This document shows positions 1-11,812 of a stretch of DNA of 64,000 bases, piece by piece. The stretch's first letter is position 1, and the number at the start of each line of letters is the position of its first letter. A program made the position numbers and the translations under genes. The notes below the pieces were generated by a model that saw only the letters and a program-made list of their open reading frames with translations, searched no databases and had not been told where the DNA came from. Source of the DNA: Edaphochlamys debaryana (Eukaryota > Chlorophyta > Chlorophyceae > Chlamydomonadales). The DNA is taken from NCBI GenBank assembly GCA_016858145.1, contig JAEHOE010000024.1, positions 124,001 to 188,000 on the forward strand, in the 5' to 3' direction.

Positions 1-244
1 AAGGATGGACGGGGGCGAGGAGCTGGAGGAAGCGGGGCCCATGGGCCTGGACGCTTGCGCTCAAGACCCCTTCACCACGCCTTCACTCCACCCCATCCTC
101 TCCCCACCCCCCAGCTCCGGCATGCGGCTGGTGACCTAGAGCATCTCACCCCGCCCCCCAGAACCACCACCCATCTTATACCCACTTATGCCCAACCCCA
201 CACATCTATCCACCACCCCCACCCACCCCCACCCCACCCCCCAG
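1..244 (+). other. intron (or unresolved upstream exon) of the channel gene
   Basis: C-rich intron sequence leading to the acceptor at 243-244. The first 60 bases could hold the end of an upstream exon, but no frame continues the domain III voltage sensor convincingly. Bases 113-133 duplicate the acceptor and first 19 bases of the exon at 245. Confidence 0.5.
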
Positions 245-3200
245 CTCCGGCATGCGGCTGGTGTTCAAGTCCGTGACCATGTCTCTCATGTCCATGGCCA
301 ACGTCTCCATCGTGTGCATCCTATTCTTCCTCATCTTTGCGATCCTGGGGGTGCAGCTCTTCAGCGGCAAGTTCTACAGGTGAGGGGCAGGCTGGGTGTG
401 GAAGGGGGGGGGGGGGGGGGGGGGGGGGGGAAGGCGGCTCTGGTTGGGAGGGTGGGGGAGGCGGCTTGCACTAGGGAGCGGTTGATTACCCTGAATGACT
501 TGACGCTGGCGGCTCCACACACTCGGTTGGCTGGGGCTGGGGCTGGGGGGAAGGGGGCTCAAGGGGACGACGTTGGGGGCATGGGGGGATGGTCGTAAGG
601 GACCGGAGACGGGGAGATGAGGAGGGTGTGGAGGCCGCAAAGCTTGGGCCACGCACCCATCTCGCCCCCCGCCCACCCACCACCGCCCCGCCCCCCCCCC
701 CTTCCGCAGCTGCAACGACCCCACGGTTGCTGGCGTGGAGGAGTGTGTGGGCAACTTCACCGAGCCCTTCACCAACGCCACCCTCGAGAGGCACTGGAGC
801 AACGCCTTCCCCAACTTCGACAACACGGGTGCGCGGCTGTGGAGGGGGGGGAGGACGTGGGGAGGGGGGTTGGGCCTGGGGCAGAGGTTAAAAGTACGAG
901 AGGCAAAGGATGCAGACTGGGATAGGGTACCGGTACTCTCAGCACTCTCCTCACTCTCCGCGCCCTCGGCCCTCTCTGACCACCCTCCCGCATCCCGATC
1001 CCCCCTCCCCCCACCCCCCCTCTGCAGGCAACGCGCTCCTCTGCTGCTTCATCACCGCCACGCTCAACGGCTACACGGAGATCATGGTGCACGCCATGTC
1101 CGCCCCCCTGGACCCCGGCATGCAGCCCAAGCCCTACATCAACCCGGGGGCGTTCTTCTGGTGGGGACCGGGGCCTGGGCCGGATGGCGTGTGGTTTTGC
1201 GTGTGTGCAGGGCCGTGGGCGGGCGTGAGCGCAACCGCGCGCTTCCACCCTCTCTTGACTGCTTCACTGCTCCCTTCGTCACCTTGCTGACCCCTCCCCC
1301 CCCCCTCCCCCCCCCCTCCCCCCCCCTCTACCCCCTCCCCCCCCTCTCCAGGTTCTTTGGCTTCATCGTGGTCTGCGCCTTCACGCTGCTCAACCTGTAC
1401 GTGGGCGTCATCTTCTCGCAGTTCTCCAAGATCCGCATGCTCTCGGAAACGGGATCCGCGTTCCTGACATCGGACCAGAACGAGTGGGCCGAGCTGACCA
1501 AGATGGTCTTCAGGTGGGGGGCAAGGGGGGGCCGGGGGGGAGGCACGGATGACGAGCACAGGGAGACGACCCCGAAGGCGTGCACAGGTGTGAAGCGCTG
1601 ACCATGCCCCTCTCTCACCCCCCCCCCTCATCCCTCTCACCCCCCCCCCCTCCCCCCCCCTCCCTGTCAGGCTCAAGCCCCCCGACAAGGCCACCCTGCC
1701 CACGGGCCGCCTCCGCCGGGGCGCCTACCAGCTGGTCAACTCCAAGGCCTTCGACGTGTTCATATTAGTCATCATCCTGGTCAACATTGGGTTCCTGGCT
1801 GCCACGCACTACGGAGAGCCGGAGGGCTTCGTGCATACACAGAACGTGGTGCGTGTTGGTTGGTTGGGCGGGTGGTTGGGTTGGTTGGGCGGGTGGTGCG
1901 GGGGGAGGAGGTTGAGCGTGGGGGGCTGAAGGGTACTTGGGATGATGTGGATGGGCGGGGGCGAGGGCTAGGCTGCGGGAGGGGGGAGGTGTGCGTGCCG
2001 TCTGCACGTCTGGGCCTTGGGAGCTGGAACCCTTCTGATCCCTCCCCTTCCGATTCCCCCCTCCCCCCTCCCCCCCCTGTCAGGCCAACATTGTGTTCAT
2101 GGCCATCTTTGCGACCGAGGCGGTTCTCAAGATCTTCGCTCTGGGGTGGCTGGGGTACTGGAAGGTAAGGGGGGGTGGGCTTGGGAGGTTGGGGGAGAGG
2201 AGGAGCAAGGGAGGGTACGGAGGTGCAGGGGCTGAGGAGGTGGGAGCGTGCGGCAGGGGCGGTGGGCTTAGGGCCCCACGTGTCATTGCGGTTCCCAAAC
2301 CCCGCCCCCGCTCCCCCAACCGCCCGCCCCTCGAACCCTCCCCCCCCAGGTCTCCTGGAACCGGCTGGATCTGCTCCTGCTGGTGCTGGGGATCCTGGAT
2401 CTGGTCCTGGCCATGGTGCAGTCCAACTTCCTCCGCATCCTGCGCGTGTTCCGGATCCAGAAGCTCATCGCGCTGGTGGGATCCAGGATCCAGGCGGGAG
2501 CTAGCCGCGGGCAGTGTGGGGAGGGCCCTGTCCCGAGGGCGCTGCTCCCTACGGCCCTACCCTCACCCACCAACTCCAACCTCCTCCTCCTCCCCCCCCC
2601 TGTCAGGTCCGCATCGCCCGCTTCGCCCAGGTGGTCAAGTCCGTCAAGGGCATTCAGTCGCTCTTCTCCACCCTCATCTACTCCCTGCCCGCTTTCGGGA
2701 ACGTGGGGGCGCTCATCGGTGCGTGTGGCTGTGGTGGGGGGGGGGTGGGGGGGGCTGGGTTGGACCCACCTCTCCTGCACGCCCGGCCCAGTCCCCGGGC
2801 GGGGAACGGGGTCGCGGGATGAAGCCGCCAAGCCCTCAAACCCATACAGTCACACACAGTTTCCCCCCCTCCCCCTCCCCCCCAGGCCTCTTCTTCTTCA
2901 TGTACGCCTACATCGGCACCTTCCTGTTTGGCAAGGTGCGCCCCGGCATGGCGCTGTCGCGGCACGTCAACTTCCACGACTTCTGGCAGGTGGGCGGGGG
3001 GTAGGAGGGGGCAGGGGGGAGGAGGGGGCAGGGGGGAGGACGGGGGAGTGGGGAGGAGTGGGGAGGAGGTGGGGGAGGAGGAGGAGGGGGGAGGAGGGGG
3101 GAGGGGGGCGGGGAAAGGGGAGGGTAGGGGAAGGTGTCGACTTCCACGACTTATGGCAGGTTGGTGGTGGGAGGGGCTTGGGGGGGAGGGGGGACCCACG

Positions 3201-6200
3201 GCTGCAGAGGGGGGGGGAGAGCCGACAGAGGGGTGACGGGGCCAAGGCGAGAGCTGGCCGGCAAGTTACGGAGGGCGGAAGCACGGGCCGCTGACGCCGC
3301 TCCCGGCCGGTGTTCCCTCCTTCACGTCGCCCCCCCTCCCCTCCCCCCCAGTCCCTGCTTGTGCTCACGCGTGTGGCCACGGGTGACAACTGGGCGGACA
3401 TCATGTTCGACTGCATGGTGCAGCCGCCGGACTGCGACAGGGCGGAGGGTGAGGGGGGGGGGGGGGGAGGGAGGGGCTGTGTGTGCAGGGGGGGGGAGGG
3501 CGAGGCTGCGTGCTGAGTTCGCGAGGTCGCGGGGGGGGGGGGGGGGGTTACGGATACGGTACGGTACCATGTCCATGGGGGTTGTACGGGACACGTGCTC
3601 TTCGGCGCCGAGGGCAGTCCAAGCCCAAGTGTACGGCAGCGGCAGCGGCCTGTCGCCCTCCACCCTCGGGGCCCCCGACCGATCCCACCACTCGCCGACT
3701 CCCTGCCCCAACCCCACCCCTCCCCCACCCCCACCCCTCCCCCACCCCCACCCCTCCCCCAACCCACCCCCACCCCCAGGCGACTGCGGCACCTACATCG
3801 CCATCCCCTACTTCCTCACCTTCGTGCTCATCATCTCGGTCATCCTGCTCAACCTCTTCACCGCAGTCATCATCGAGACCTTCGAGAAGACGCACGAGCA
3901 GGAGGAGTGGAAGCTCAGCCCGCAGGTGTGTGTGGGGGGGGGGGGGGGTGCGGCGTGTCATGTGTGAAGGCGGTGTGTGCTGTGTTCTGCGTGCTGTGTT
4001 CCTGCGTGCTGTGCGCTGTGCCGCAGCGGACAGTAGGCTGTGTGGCAAGGCGGGCTTGTCAAAACCTCTTACCCTCTTCATCGGTACCCCCTCCACCCCC
4101 TCCCCTCTCTACCCACTCCCCCCCTGTCAGGCCCTGGAGGACTTCGTGACCCTGTGGGCCGAGTACGACGATGGATCCGGCACGATCCAGCCCCGGCACC
4201 TGGAGGAGCTGCTGCTGCGGCTGGATCCGCCCCTGGGGCTGGGGCCGTACGCGGACAACAAGGACGTGCTCAGGTGGGGGGGCCGGGCGCAAAGTGGGGG
4301 GTAAAGAGAGGGATAAATGGGCCGGGCCGTCCTTGCGGTTTCCCACCCGTTGGCACCGCCCTTTATCATCCCGACACCCGACCACCGCCCTGACCCTTCA
4401 CCTCCCTCCCCCCCTCCCCATGACTAAGGTTCGTGTACGACCTGGACATCCCCTTAGTCAACGGCCGCGTGCCCTTCCACAAGACCGCCTTCGAGCTGGT
4501 CAAGCGGTGCAGCCAGGCCACCATGCCGGAGGGTGGGATGGGGGGGGGGGGGAAGGGGGCAGGGGGGCTGGGTGCGGCCCTGCACACCGTCGTCGCGTCG
4601 AGCCCTCTACCCCGGCTAGCAGCCCCCAACACCCGCCTGGCCAACTCCCTCCACCCCGATCTCCAACCCCCTCCCCCCTCCAACCCCCACCCCCCCAGGC
4701 GCCATCAAGCAGCAGATCGACCGATTGGTGGACAAGTTCTTCAAGGAGCTGGCGACACAGGTCCGTGGGGGCGGGGGGGGGGGGAAGGGGCCCGTGCGTG
4801 TTTTGAATTTTGGGGTGGCGCCGCGACCCGTCCGTCCGGCAGCTGCCAGACTCACCCCGGCCTTTCCTTTCCTCCCCCCCACCCCCCTCCCCCCTCCCCC
4901 TCCTGTCAGGACGAGATGCTCAACTTCTCAGTGGCAATCACCGTCATGAAGGTAGGGGGGAAAGGGGGAGAGGGTGTCATGTATTGGATGGGGTGGGGAC
5001 AGGCGGCGCAGCGTGTGACGTTGTGACACTCCCCGAAGCCCCACTCCTCCCCCACCCCACCCAACCACCACCCGACCACCAATCCTCCCCCACCCCAACC
5101 ACCACCTCCCCCTACTCCTCCCCCCCCCAGGTCCAGCGCAAGTGGCGCACCCGCATGCGGGCCGCCAAGCTGCGCCGCAAGAAGGAGTGGCGCCGGGAGC
5201 GGGAGGAGGCGCCGGCCTACGCGGAGCTGTGCCTCAACAAGCAGCTGGTGGCGGAGAGGTGGGGGGACGAGGGGGGGAGGGGCGAATGGGGGGGGGACGA
5301 GGGGGGGCAGGGGAGGGGTGCAGGGGTGTGCAGGGGCGGGAGCGCACTGCAGACTGCACCCGGTCGGGGTCGGCGATCAGAGGACTGATGCTCCCCCCTC
5401 CCCCTCTCCCCCTCCCTCCCCTCCCCCCTCCCCCCCTGTCAGGTACGAGGCGTACCGCGAGGCCCAGCGCGAGTCCGCCAAGGCATGGGAGGCACAGCAG
5501 CTGTCGTACGACAAGAAGGTGCGCACTGTCGTACTGGCACCCGGGGAGCACTGTGCCCGCCCCCTTGCACACCTCTCCCCCTCACGTTACCCTCCTCACC
5601 CTGCTCCTTCCCCCCCCCAGGTGGACAAGGCCGACCTCGCCCGCCGCGGTGAGGCGCGGTGGCGCTTCAACCCCAAGTACGCCCCGCCCTTCCTGGTGGC
5701 AGCGACCAAGGAGAAGGTGTGTGGGGGGGGAATCAGGGGGGCTGGGGGCGGGATGCGGGTCCTTGGAGGGCGCTGGGGAGTGCATGGGAGTGGGGGGAGT
5801 GGGGGCGGGTGGGACCGCCTGTTTGTGACAACTCCACCCCCTCATTGCCCCTCTTACCCTCACACCCTCCCCTCCTTCCCCCTCCCCCCTCCCCCCTCCC
5901 CCCCAGACCGGGCTCCTGGGTCTGGGCAAGACCGCCATGAACGTCAACAAGCTGGTGGGGCTGCTGAGGGGGGGGCTGCTGGGGGGAGGCGCAACCGTGG
6001 CGCCCGCGCCCCCCGCAGCCGGGGCCGGGGCCGTGTCGGCGCCTCTGGACCCCCTTGGCGGTACCCCGGTTCTGCCCATGCGTGGGGCTGCGGTAACGGC
6101 ACCCGGGGAGATGAACGGCCAGGGCCAGCCCAACGGCGGGGCGGGCAGTGCGTGGGGCGCCAACCCCCGCGCCGCCAGCCCCGCCCCCGCCAGCCCCCTG

Positions 6201-6449
6201 CCGCGGCTGCTGCGCGCGCTCACGTCCACGGCGCTGGGGGGCGGGGGGGGCGGATCGCAGGATGGGGCGGGGCCCAGCCGGCGGGGCGGGCCCAGCACGA
6301 ACGGCGGCCCTGGCTCGGGGCTGGGGGCGGGGGCGGGGGGGGGTCTGGGCGGGGGCATGGGGGGCGTGGCGGCGCCCCGGAGGTCACTGTCCATGTCCCC
6401 CGCGTCGCCCACGCGCCGGGCGCCGGGGCTGTCGTCGGACGGGCGGTAG
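245..6449 (+). CDS. four-domain voltage-gated cation (Ca2+-type) channel, 3' part
   Basis: Pore subunit of a Cav/Nav-type channel; domains I, II and most of III lie upstream of the window. Nineteen exons join in phase to about 861 residues: 245-379, 710-828, 1028-1160, 1352-1513, 1671-1848, 2084-2164, 2350-2475, 2607-2718, 2886-2989, 3352-3448, 3780-3925, 4131-4273, 4429-4532, 4699-4760, 4910-4951, 5131-5258, 5443-5518, 5621-5716, 5907-6449 (TAG). In order: domain III S5, pore loop (TATLNGYTEIM) and S6; a short III-IV linker; domain IV S1-S3; S4 with repeated Arg/Lys (LRILRVFRIQKLIAL then VRIARF); domain IV pore (RVATGDNWADIM) and S6 (LLNLFTAVIIETFEK). An EF-hand-like segment (EYDDGSGTIQ), an IQ-like helix (VMKVQRKWRTRM) and a Gly/Pro/Ser-rich tail follow, as in Cav channels. 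The filter residues visible are Asn (III) and Asp (IV). The ion selectivity is therefore inferred, not shown. Confidence 0.9.
404..430 (+). repeat. 27-base poly-G run
   Basis: An uninterrupted G homopolymer lies just downstream of the donor at 380. It is the longest of many G runs that follow donors in this gene. The exact length may be affected by sequencing. Confidence 0.9.
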
Positions 6450-7476
6450 GGAGGAGAGCGGGGGAGGAGAGCGGGGGGAAGGGGGAGGATTCTGTGTGGC
6501 TTGGGCAGGAGGGGGCTGGGAGGGTGGGGGTTGGGGTTCCTGGGGTGGTGGGGTTCACTTGCGTTGCCTCGGCTGGGCCATGTGAGCTGGGTGCACGAGG
6601 TTTGCAGGGGGCAGGGCCATGGGCAGGTCCCCATGAAGTTCCGTTCCCCACTAGTAACCCCGTGCGGTTGTGTGGTTGCCGGCTGCGTTCAGCCCGGCCC
6701 CCCGGCCGGGGCGTCGCCGCTTGCTCCCAGACCCGAGCCAAGGGTTGAAACGACCCTCGGTGACGGCTGAAGCTCGGCGGCAATCGCATAAAGGGTTTTC
6801 CGAGCAACTGAGTATCGTCGAGCGTATCGTGTGCTTCCCTGTTTTCCTGAGAGCTCCTGTTTTGAGAGTCTCTCGGCGGGCCCGCCCCTTGCTCGATGCA
6901 CAGGCTTGTGTTGCACACAGCCGCTAGCAATCATAAGGGGCCGCATATCCATTCCCCAAGGGGTTTTCTGTCAATTGCTGGGGCCTTCATCTTTCGTGAC
7001 TTTGGTATTGATGGGGGGTGGAAGCACTGTCGGATGGCCGGGAAGGCGGCCGCACTCTTTTGCGTACGGCTTGCGGTTGGCGTCGAGTGTGTGGGTTAGC
7101 TCTTGAACGGACGCGAGAGCGCGCTCAGCAATAAAAGTTACTGCCCGCCGGGGCATGCGTGCATGGTGGCTACGCTTTTGGGGGGCTGCAACCTAGCTAG
7201 GAACCAACCGCGGGCGTCATTCATCGCATGTACTGTGTGCATGCTGGCCTGGGGCTGGGCAGGCCTGCAGGGAGCCGCGTGGCACTGAGGGCGTAGCAAT
7301 GGGTTGGCATGGTGGATGGGCGGCGGGCGGGTACTACCCGGATTAGTAATCCGGCGAAGGCTGCGGTCCCTGCGGTGATGGATGCGGCGTGCGCTCCCGA
7401 AGCCGCTGCAGTGGGGATAGAGGGAGCCAGGGGGTGGCAGGTGCCCCCTTGGCCGGCGTCGCCTCGCCGTGTGTGT

Positions 7477-7481
7477 TGTAA
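7477..7481 (+). terminator. TGTAA polyadenylation signal, channel gene
   Basis: First clear TGTAA, the volvocine polyadenylation signal, about 1 kb after the channel stop codon. Assignment is by position only. Confidence 0.4.
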
Positions 7482-8123
7482 GGAGGCAATGTATGCTGAC
7501 GCAAATGAGCTGCGTGCTGTGCCATGCATGCGGGGCTGGCTCAGCTAGTGCTGGCCGCGCGCCCACGCAGCCTGCTGTCCAGAGCCCTACCTACCGTCGC
7601 GATGTCCCAGATAGAGGTTTGCGGTACCGGAGCCTTGCCGTGCTCTTGACCTGCTCAGCTCTGCTGCAGCCCCCGTCTCGTGCGCGCATGCATGCGTGCC
7701 GCTCCGCGCTTGGTGCGCAGGCAGGGGTGGTGCGCACAGTAGGCGTGCCGTGCGGGCGTGCCATGCAAATCGAACCCCGGGGCCATGGGCAAGGGCGATG
7801 CGAATCTGCGTCTGCGGACCATGAATCTGCGGAACCATACATAGAGGCCTTCCTCATATTGGTGCCGTCTGTGTGGGGGGTGGCGGCTGCACCCACGCAC
7901 CGTGGACAGAAGCCCCGCCTTAGGCCCGAGACACCACACGCACGCTCGCAGCTTGGGCCTCCCCTGCCGCAGCCCTCGCCTGGCACGCACTTCGCGCACG
8001 TGTCACAGCCAGGCCACGTACGGCACCCACGGATGTCCAAGCACAAGCCGTTCGTCCCGTGAGTGGGGTGTCGGCTGCGGCCTCCGCAAGCACCTAGCGG
8101 CTCTTCGGGGATCTACAGCCACG

Positions 8124-8128
8124 TTACA
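8124..8128 (-). terminator. TGTAA polyadenylation signal, SPKP protein gene
   Basis: Minus-strand TGTAA about 400 bases after the stop at 8532, a usual 3' UTR length for this lineage. Confidence 0.5.
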
Positions 8129-8531
8129 TACGTACGTCTGCCTGTCGTCTGTCCCCGTCTGTCCAACGACCGTTCTGTCCCCACCCCCTTTCCCACAGGT
8201 GCCCCGTATCAGCGTCTGGTGCCGGCCCCTTCCCCGTGACCGTTCCCAGCCATGACATGGTGCCATTGGTCAGGTATCCCATCAACCGCCGCCATCGTGC
8301 CACTCAACAGCTACCGTATCCGAGTTAGCTTAGCTCAGCTCTGCCTGACGAGCTTGAGATCACGAGTGGCTCGTCCTCGAGATTCCATTCCACTCGCTCC
8401 AGCCAGGGCCGCAGAGAGGGGGTGCGTCGAGCGCCTCGCCCGCGATCCGCCGCTGGGGCCGGGGCCCGGGGGCCCGGTTCCGGCTTGAAGGTCTCGCAGC
8501 CGGGGCGGGTTGAACCTAACTCATCAGTCCC

Positions 8532-10503
8532 TCACCCGCGGGCAGGGCTCGGGCTGGGCTTGGGGCTGGGCTTGGGGCTGGGGCTGGGCGAGGGGGACCG
8601 GTTCCGGCGGTTGCGCCGGGGCCGCGTGCCCTTGAGTCCCTTCCGAGGCCGGCGGGGCTGCGAGTGCGGGAGCCACGCAAGTCAGTGTTCGTTCAACGTG
8701 CGCGAGGCATGGCTTCGGTCAAACGATGCACTCTCACTGATAGAGCAGGCTCTGCGGTACCAACGGACGCCGGCTCGCCCCGCCCGCTGCAGATTGCATG
8801 CGCCCTCCTAACCCATGGTTGCCGCCTTACCTTGGGGCTTGGGCCTGGCTTGGGGCTAGACTTGGGGCTTGGCTTTGGGCTGCTGGGCTTGGGGCTTGGC
8901 TTGGGGCTTGGCTTGGGGCTAGGCTTGGGGCTGCTTGGCTTGGGGCTCGGGTTGGGGCCGGGCTTGGGGCTCGCCGAGGGGCTGGGCCTGGGGCTGCGAC
9001 CTGCCGCTGGCTTGGGGCTGGGGCTGGGGCTGGGGCTCCCTGCGCGGCCGAGGAAGGGGGCTTACCGCAGGTGCTGAAGCTTTCACGCCGCCAGGCGGAA
9101 ACGGCGCTAAACGTTTGGCTGCATAGACATGTTGTCCGCTAATTAGCAAGCCCCAACGCGCACGCTCCCCGCACAAGGGTTAACCCTGGCAGGCCCCCGG
9201 TCAGCACGTCCGTCAGTCCGTCACATGCATGCACGCACCCGGTTTGGGCAGGGTTTTGGGCAGGGCGTAGTCGGCTTGGTTGTAAAGGAGCGCAGCGGCG
9301 GACGCGCGCGCACCCCAGCCGCGGGGCATGGCGGCCAGAGCGCCGCTGCAGGACTGACCCGCGGCGGCGCCGGCAGCGGGGGCGCAGGCGAGGTCCGTCT
9401 TGTCGCCGCCCCCGTTACGGCGCCAGTAGGGCTCGGCCCACATGCGGAGCACGGCCTTCCTGCACGGGCGCAGCGCGAATGCCAGGTTTGAGGGCAGGGG
9501 GGGGGGGTCAGGGGGGGAGGGGTGCGTGCTGTTGGGGAAGCAGCAGTACTGTCAGGGGCGTAAAGTTAGTACAACCTAGCGCCCAGTCGGTCTAAAGCGA
9601 GGGCTCATACTGCCGGTACCTACCGGTGCCAGGGGCCACAGCTTTCGGACCCCTTCCGACGTCTCCTGGTGGGCGTGTCCGTCTAACGGTATCTACCTGT
9701 CCTGCCGCCGGCAAATTCTCTTATCCGTCCTTTGAAGACCTCCGCCACTGCCCGTTCCCGCCTGTCACTCCGGCACTCACCCGAACTGTGCGCTGCAGTC
9801 TCCCCCCGAGCAGCTGCATGACAGCCTGGCGGACTGGATGGCGTCGTCCCAGCCGCCGCCGGCGGAGCCCTGCAGCGGGAGCAGCAGCGGAGGAGCAGTC
9901 AGGCGCGAGGTAAGACCTAGTAAGAAGAGCGAGCCTTGTGGTTGGACAAGGTAACGGTAATGGTTGGGCCAAGGGTTGGTACGGAAGACCAACCGGCGGG
10001 CGGCCACCGGCAGTCCGGCACCGGCACCGGTCGATGTATCCCCGCGTTGCCCCGCCGCGTGTGCCGGCCGGACGCAGCATTCGGAAAGCGCACAAGGCGC
10101 TTTCCGGTTTCCACCTAAGTGTGCCACATTGCAAGCATGCTCGTGCGCGTAAGTGCGTGCGAATGCGGGGAGCGCAAGAAACGGTAGAGCGAGGGCACGC
10201 GGCGTGCAGTGCACACTCACCCGAGGGGACATGGCGAGGTCAAACAGGACCGCCTTGTCGCTTGTGCATCCCACGCACGGAGTGAGGCTGAGTGTAAGAT
10301 TGTCGCCACCAAATGAGGCCATGCTGTAGAAGTTCGCTGTGCAGGAGATGGAAGCTGCGTGGGGCACGATGGTTTGAAGTATCGATTAGCCGCCCGACTT
10401 GTCACACGGCGGTGCTCGCATGGGTTTAATCGTTTCCGCTTAAGCTTTGCTTACCTTGAGCTGTTACCAATGAAGCGAGGAGGAGAAGCACTGCAGCGCC
10501 CAT
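8532..10503 (-). CDS. secreted Cys-rich protein with SPKP (hydroxyproline-rich) stalk
   Basis: Six minus-strand exons join in phase to 275 residues: 10503-10455, 10354-10221, 9869-9781, 9459-9239, 9039-8831, 8657-8532 (TGA). The start gives a clean signal peptide (MGAAVLLLLASLVTAQ). Residues 17 to about 165 form a Cys-rich module with motifs such as TPCVGCTSDKAVLFDL and SCSCSGGDCSAQFG, which I do not recognise. Then come about 70 residues of SPKP/SPSP repeats, a short basic stretch, and a second SPSPKP block ending SPARG. Such repeats are typical of hydroxyproline-rich extracellular glycoproteins of volvocine walls and matrix, so an extracellular or wall-anchored role is inferred. If the last donor-like GTGAGG at 8535 were used instead of the TGA, the protein would be longer. 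Confidence 0.7.
8831..9039 (-). repeat. coding SPKP minisatellite
   Basis: Reads on the minus strand as tandem AGCCCCAAGCC-type units encoding Ser-Pro-Lys-Pro and Ser-Pro-Ser-Pro. It forms most of one exon of the secreted protein. A shorter block of the same kind lies at 8545-8600. Confidence 0.75.
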
Positions 10504-10575
10504 GTTGCCCGAGAATCGCGGCCTTAACTCCGAACGAGCGATAGAGCGGCTTATGGGCACAAAGGCATGTGACAT

Positions 10576-10590
10576 ACACATATATGTATA
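10576..10590 (-). promoter_or_regulatory. TATA-like element of the SPKP protein gene
   Basis: Minus-strand TATACATATATG about 75-85 bases upstream of the ATG at 10503, in otherwise GC-rich DNA. This is a plausible core promoter that supports the chosen start. Confidence 0.45.
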
Positions 10591-11545
10591 AGCAGGTGTG
10601 ATACACGAATGCGGGGCGGGGCGGACTCGGGCCCGCCCACGCATGCCGTACTTTTGCCGGCGTTAAGAAGGTACCCCAATACCCTGCGCGGCGCGCCTCC
10701 GGCACGACACTCGAGCACTCTGGGTCCCTAGAAGCATAAATTATGTTGGTCAACTGGTTACGGGGAATATAGGACGTGCCGCCGCAAAAGTGCCGTTCGC
10801 AGACGCCACGGACAAGCGGGAGGGAGCTGAGCCTACGAGAGCGTTTTACGGGCGCTGCGGGGGGCACTACTCCCCACACCCCGCGACCTTATCCCGCCCA
10901 TGCCTTACGCATCAACGCTTCGTGGCTGCCCACGCACTGGGCGGTGGTGGCGGTTGGAAAAAGCCCGAGGGCGGTGGGCCACTATGCGGTGGTGGCGTTG
11001 GCCCCAGCCCGAGGGCCCACGCACCCGCCCAATACCACTGCCTGGCACCCAACCCAGGGCGTCTGGCCCCGACCCGAGCGAGCGGCAACGGTCCTGCAGA
11101 GCAGTACCGGTACCGGCACAGCTGGATGGGGTCAGCCATGTTCACAACTCGGTGCACTTGCTTGCCCAACACGCTGTCGTCCCTCCCCCGGAGCAAGGCC
11201 GCCGTAGCAGGTCCTTGGGAATGAAGGAGTTCCTGTGAGGCTGGCCAGTCGAGGCTGGCGCCTTCCCGTTCGTTGGAGTCAGAGCCTTTCATTGCCAGCG
11301 TTACCAGTCCTTGGCGACCCCAGCCCCATCAGCCTGTGTACACTCTCTCTCCCTTTTTGCTGCAATGGGCCCCAAAGCGACGGCCGGATTCACACCCCGC
11401 ACCTGCCCCGCATCCCTGGACACGTCCTCTGGTCCGTGCTTCTGTCAGGCGTCAGCTGCCACGCACCTCGTTCGATCCGGGCCGGGGACCCAGGTCGAAC
11501 GTCGAAATGTCAGACATACGTCAAGCCCGAGTCACTTCACGTAGA

Positions 11546-11550
11546 TTACA
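11546..11550 (-). terminator. TGTAA polyadenylation signal
   Basis: Minus-strand TGTAA about 265 bases after the stop at 11813 of the upstream minus-strand gene. Confidence 0.5.
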
Positions 11551-11812
11551 CGCCAGAGCCCCCGGAAGGGGGAAGGCACATGATGGCGTACGTGTATCAC
11601 ACAAACAGACCTCCATCGCACTGTCGCACGCATCTGCTCCCGCGCCCGCCCAGCTCCAGAGGCTTCAAGTCGCTAATCCAATCTTCCTGCTGCCTGCCGA
11701 CATGAGCTTTCCTGCGTCGCCGCCTTCCTACCTCCCTAATCCTCCCCTGTCCCGACCCACCTCCTGCCCATGCCCCTTTGCTTGCCTGCCTCCCCCCCCC
11801 CCGGGGCGGCGG

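Larger units (their letters stand above)
6450..8531. other. convergent intergenic region with 3' UTRs
   Basis: This holds the 3' UTR of the channel gene (TGTAA at 7477) and that of the minus-strand wall-type protein (TGTAA at 8128-8124). A minus-strand Cys-rich open frame around 7.6-8.0 kb has no splice or family support. I see no other gene. Confidence 0.55.
10504..11812. other. intergenic: promoter of the 10.5-kb gene and 3' UTR of the 13.3-kb gene
   Basis: Both neighbouring genes are on the minus strand. The only features I see are the TATA-like element near 10.58 kb and the minus-strand TGTAA at 11550-11546. No open frame here has splice or family support. Confidence 0.5.

Noticed and set aside
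404..430. Poly-G run as evidence of an assembly join
   Set aside because: G runs follow most donors in this gene and the flanking exons are in phase, so it is consistent with normal intron composition, though its exact length may be wrong.
5582..6634. 350-residue minus-strand open frame under the channel tail
   Set aside because: Opposite strand of the Gly/Pro-rich channel C-terminus; pure low complexity.
7591..8046. Cys-rich minus-strand open frame
   Set aside because: No ATG context, splice sites or family pattern; it lies within probable 3' UTR sequence.
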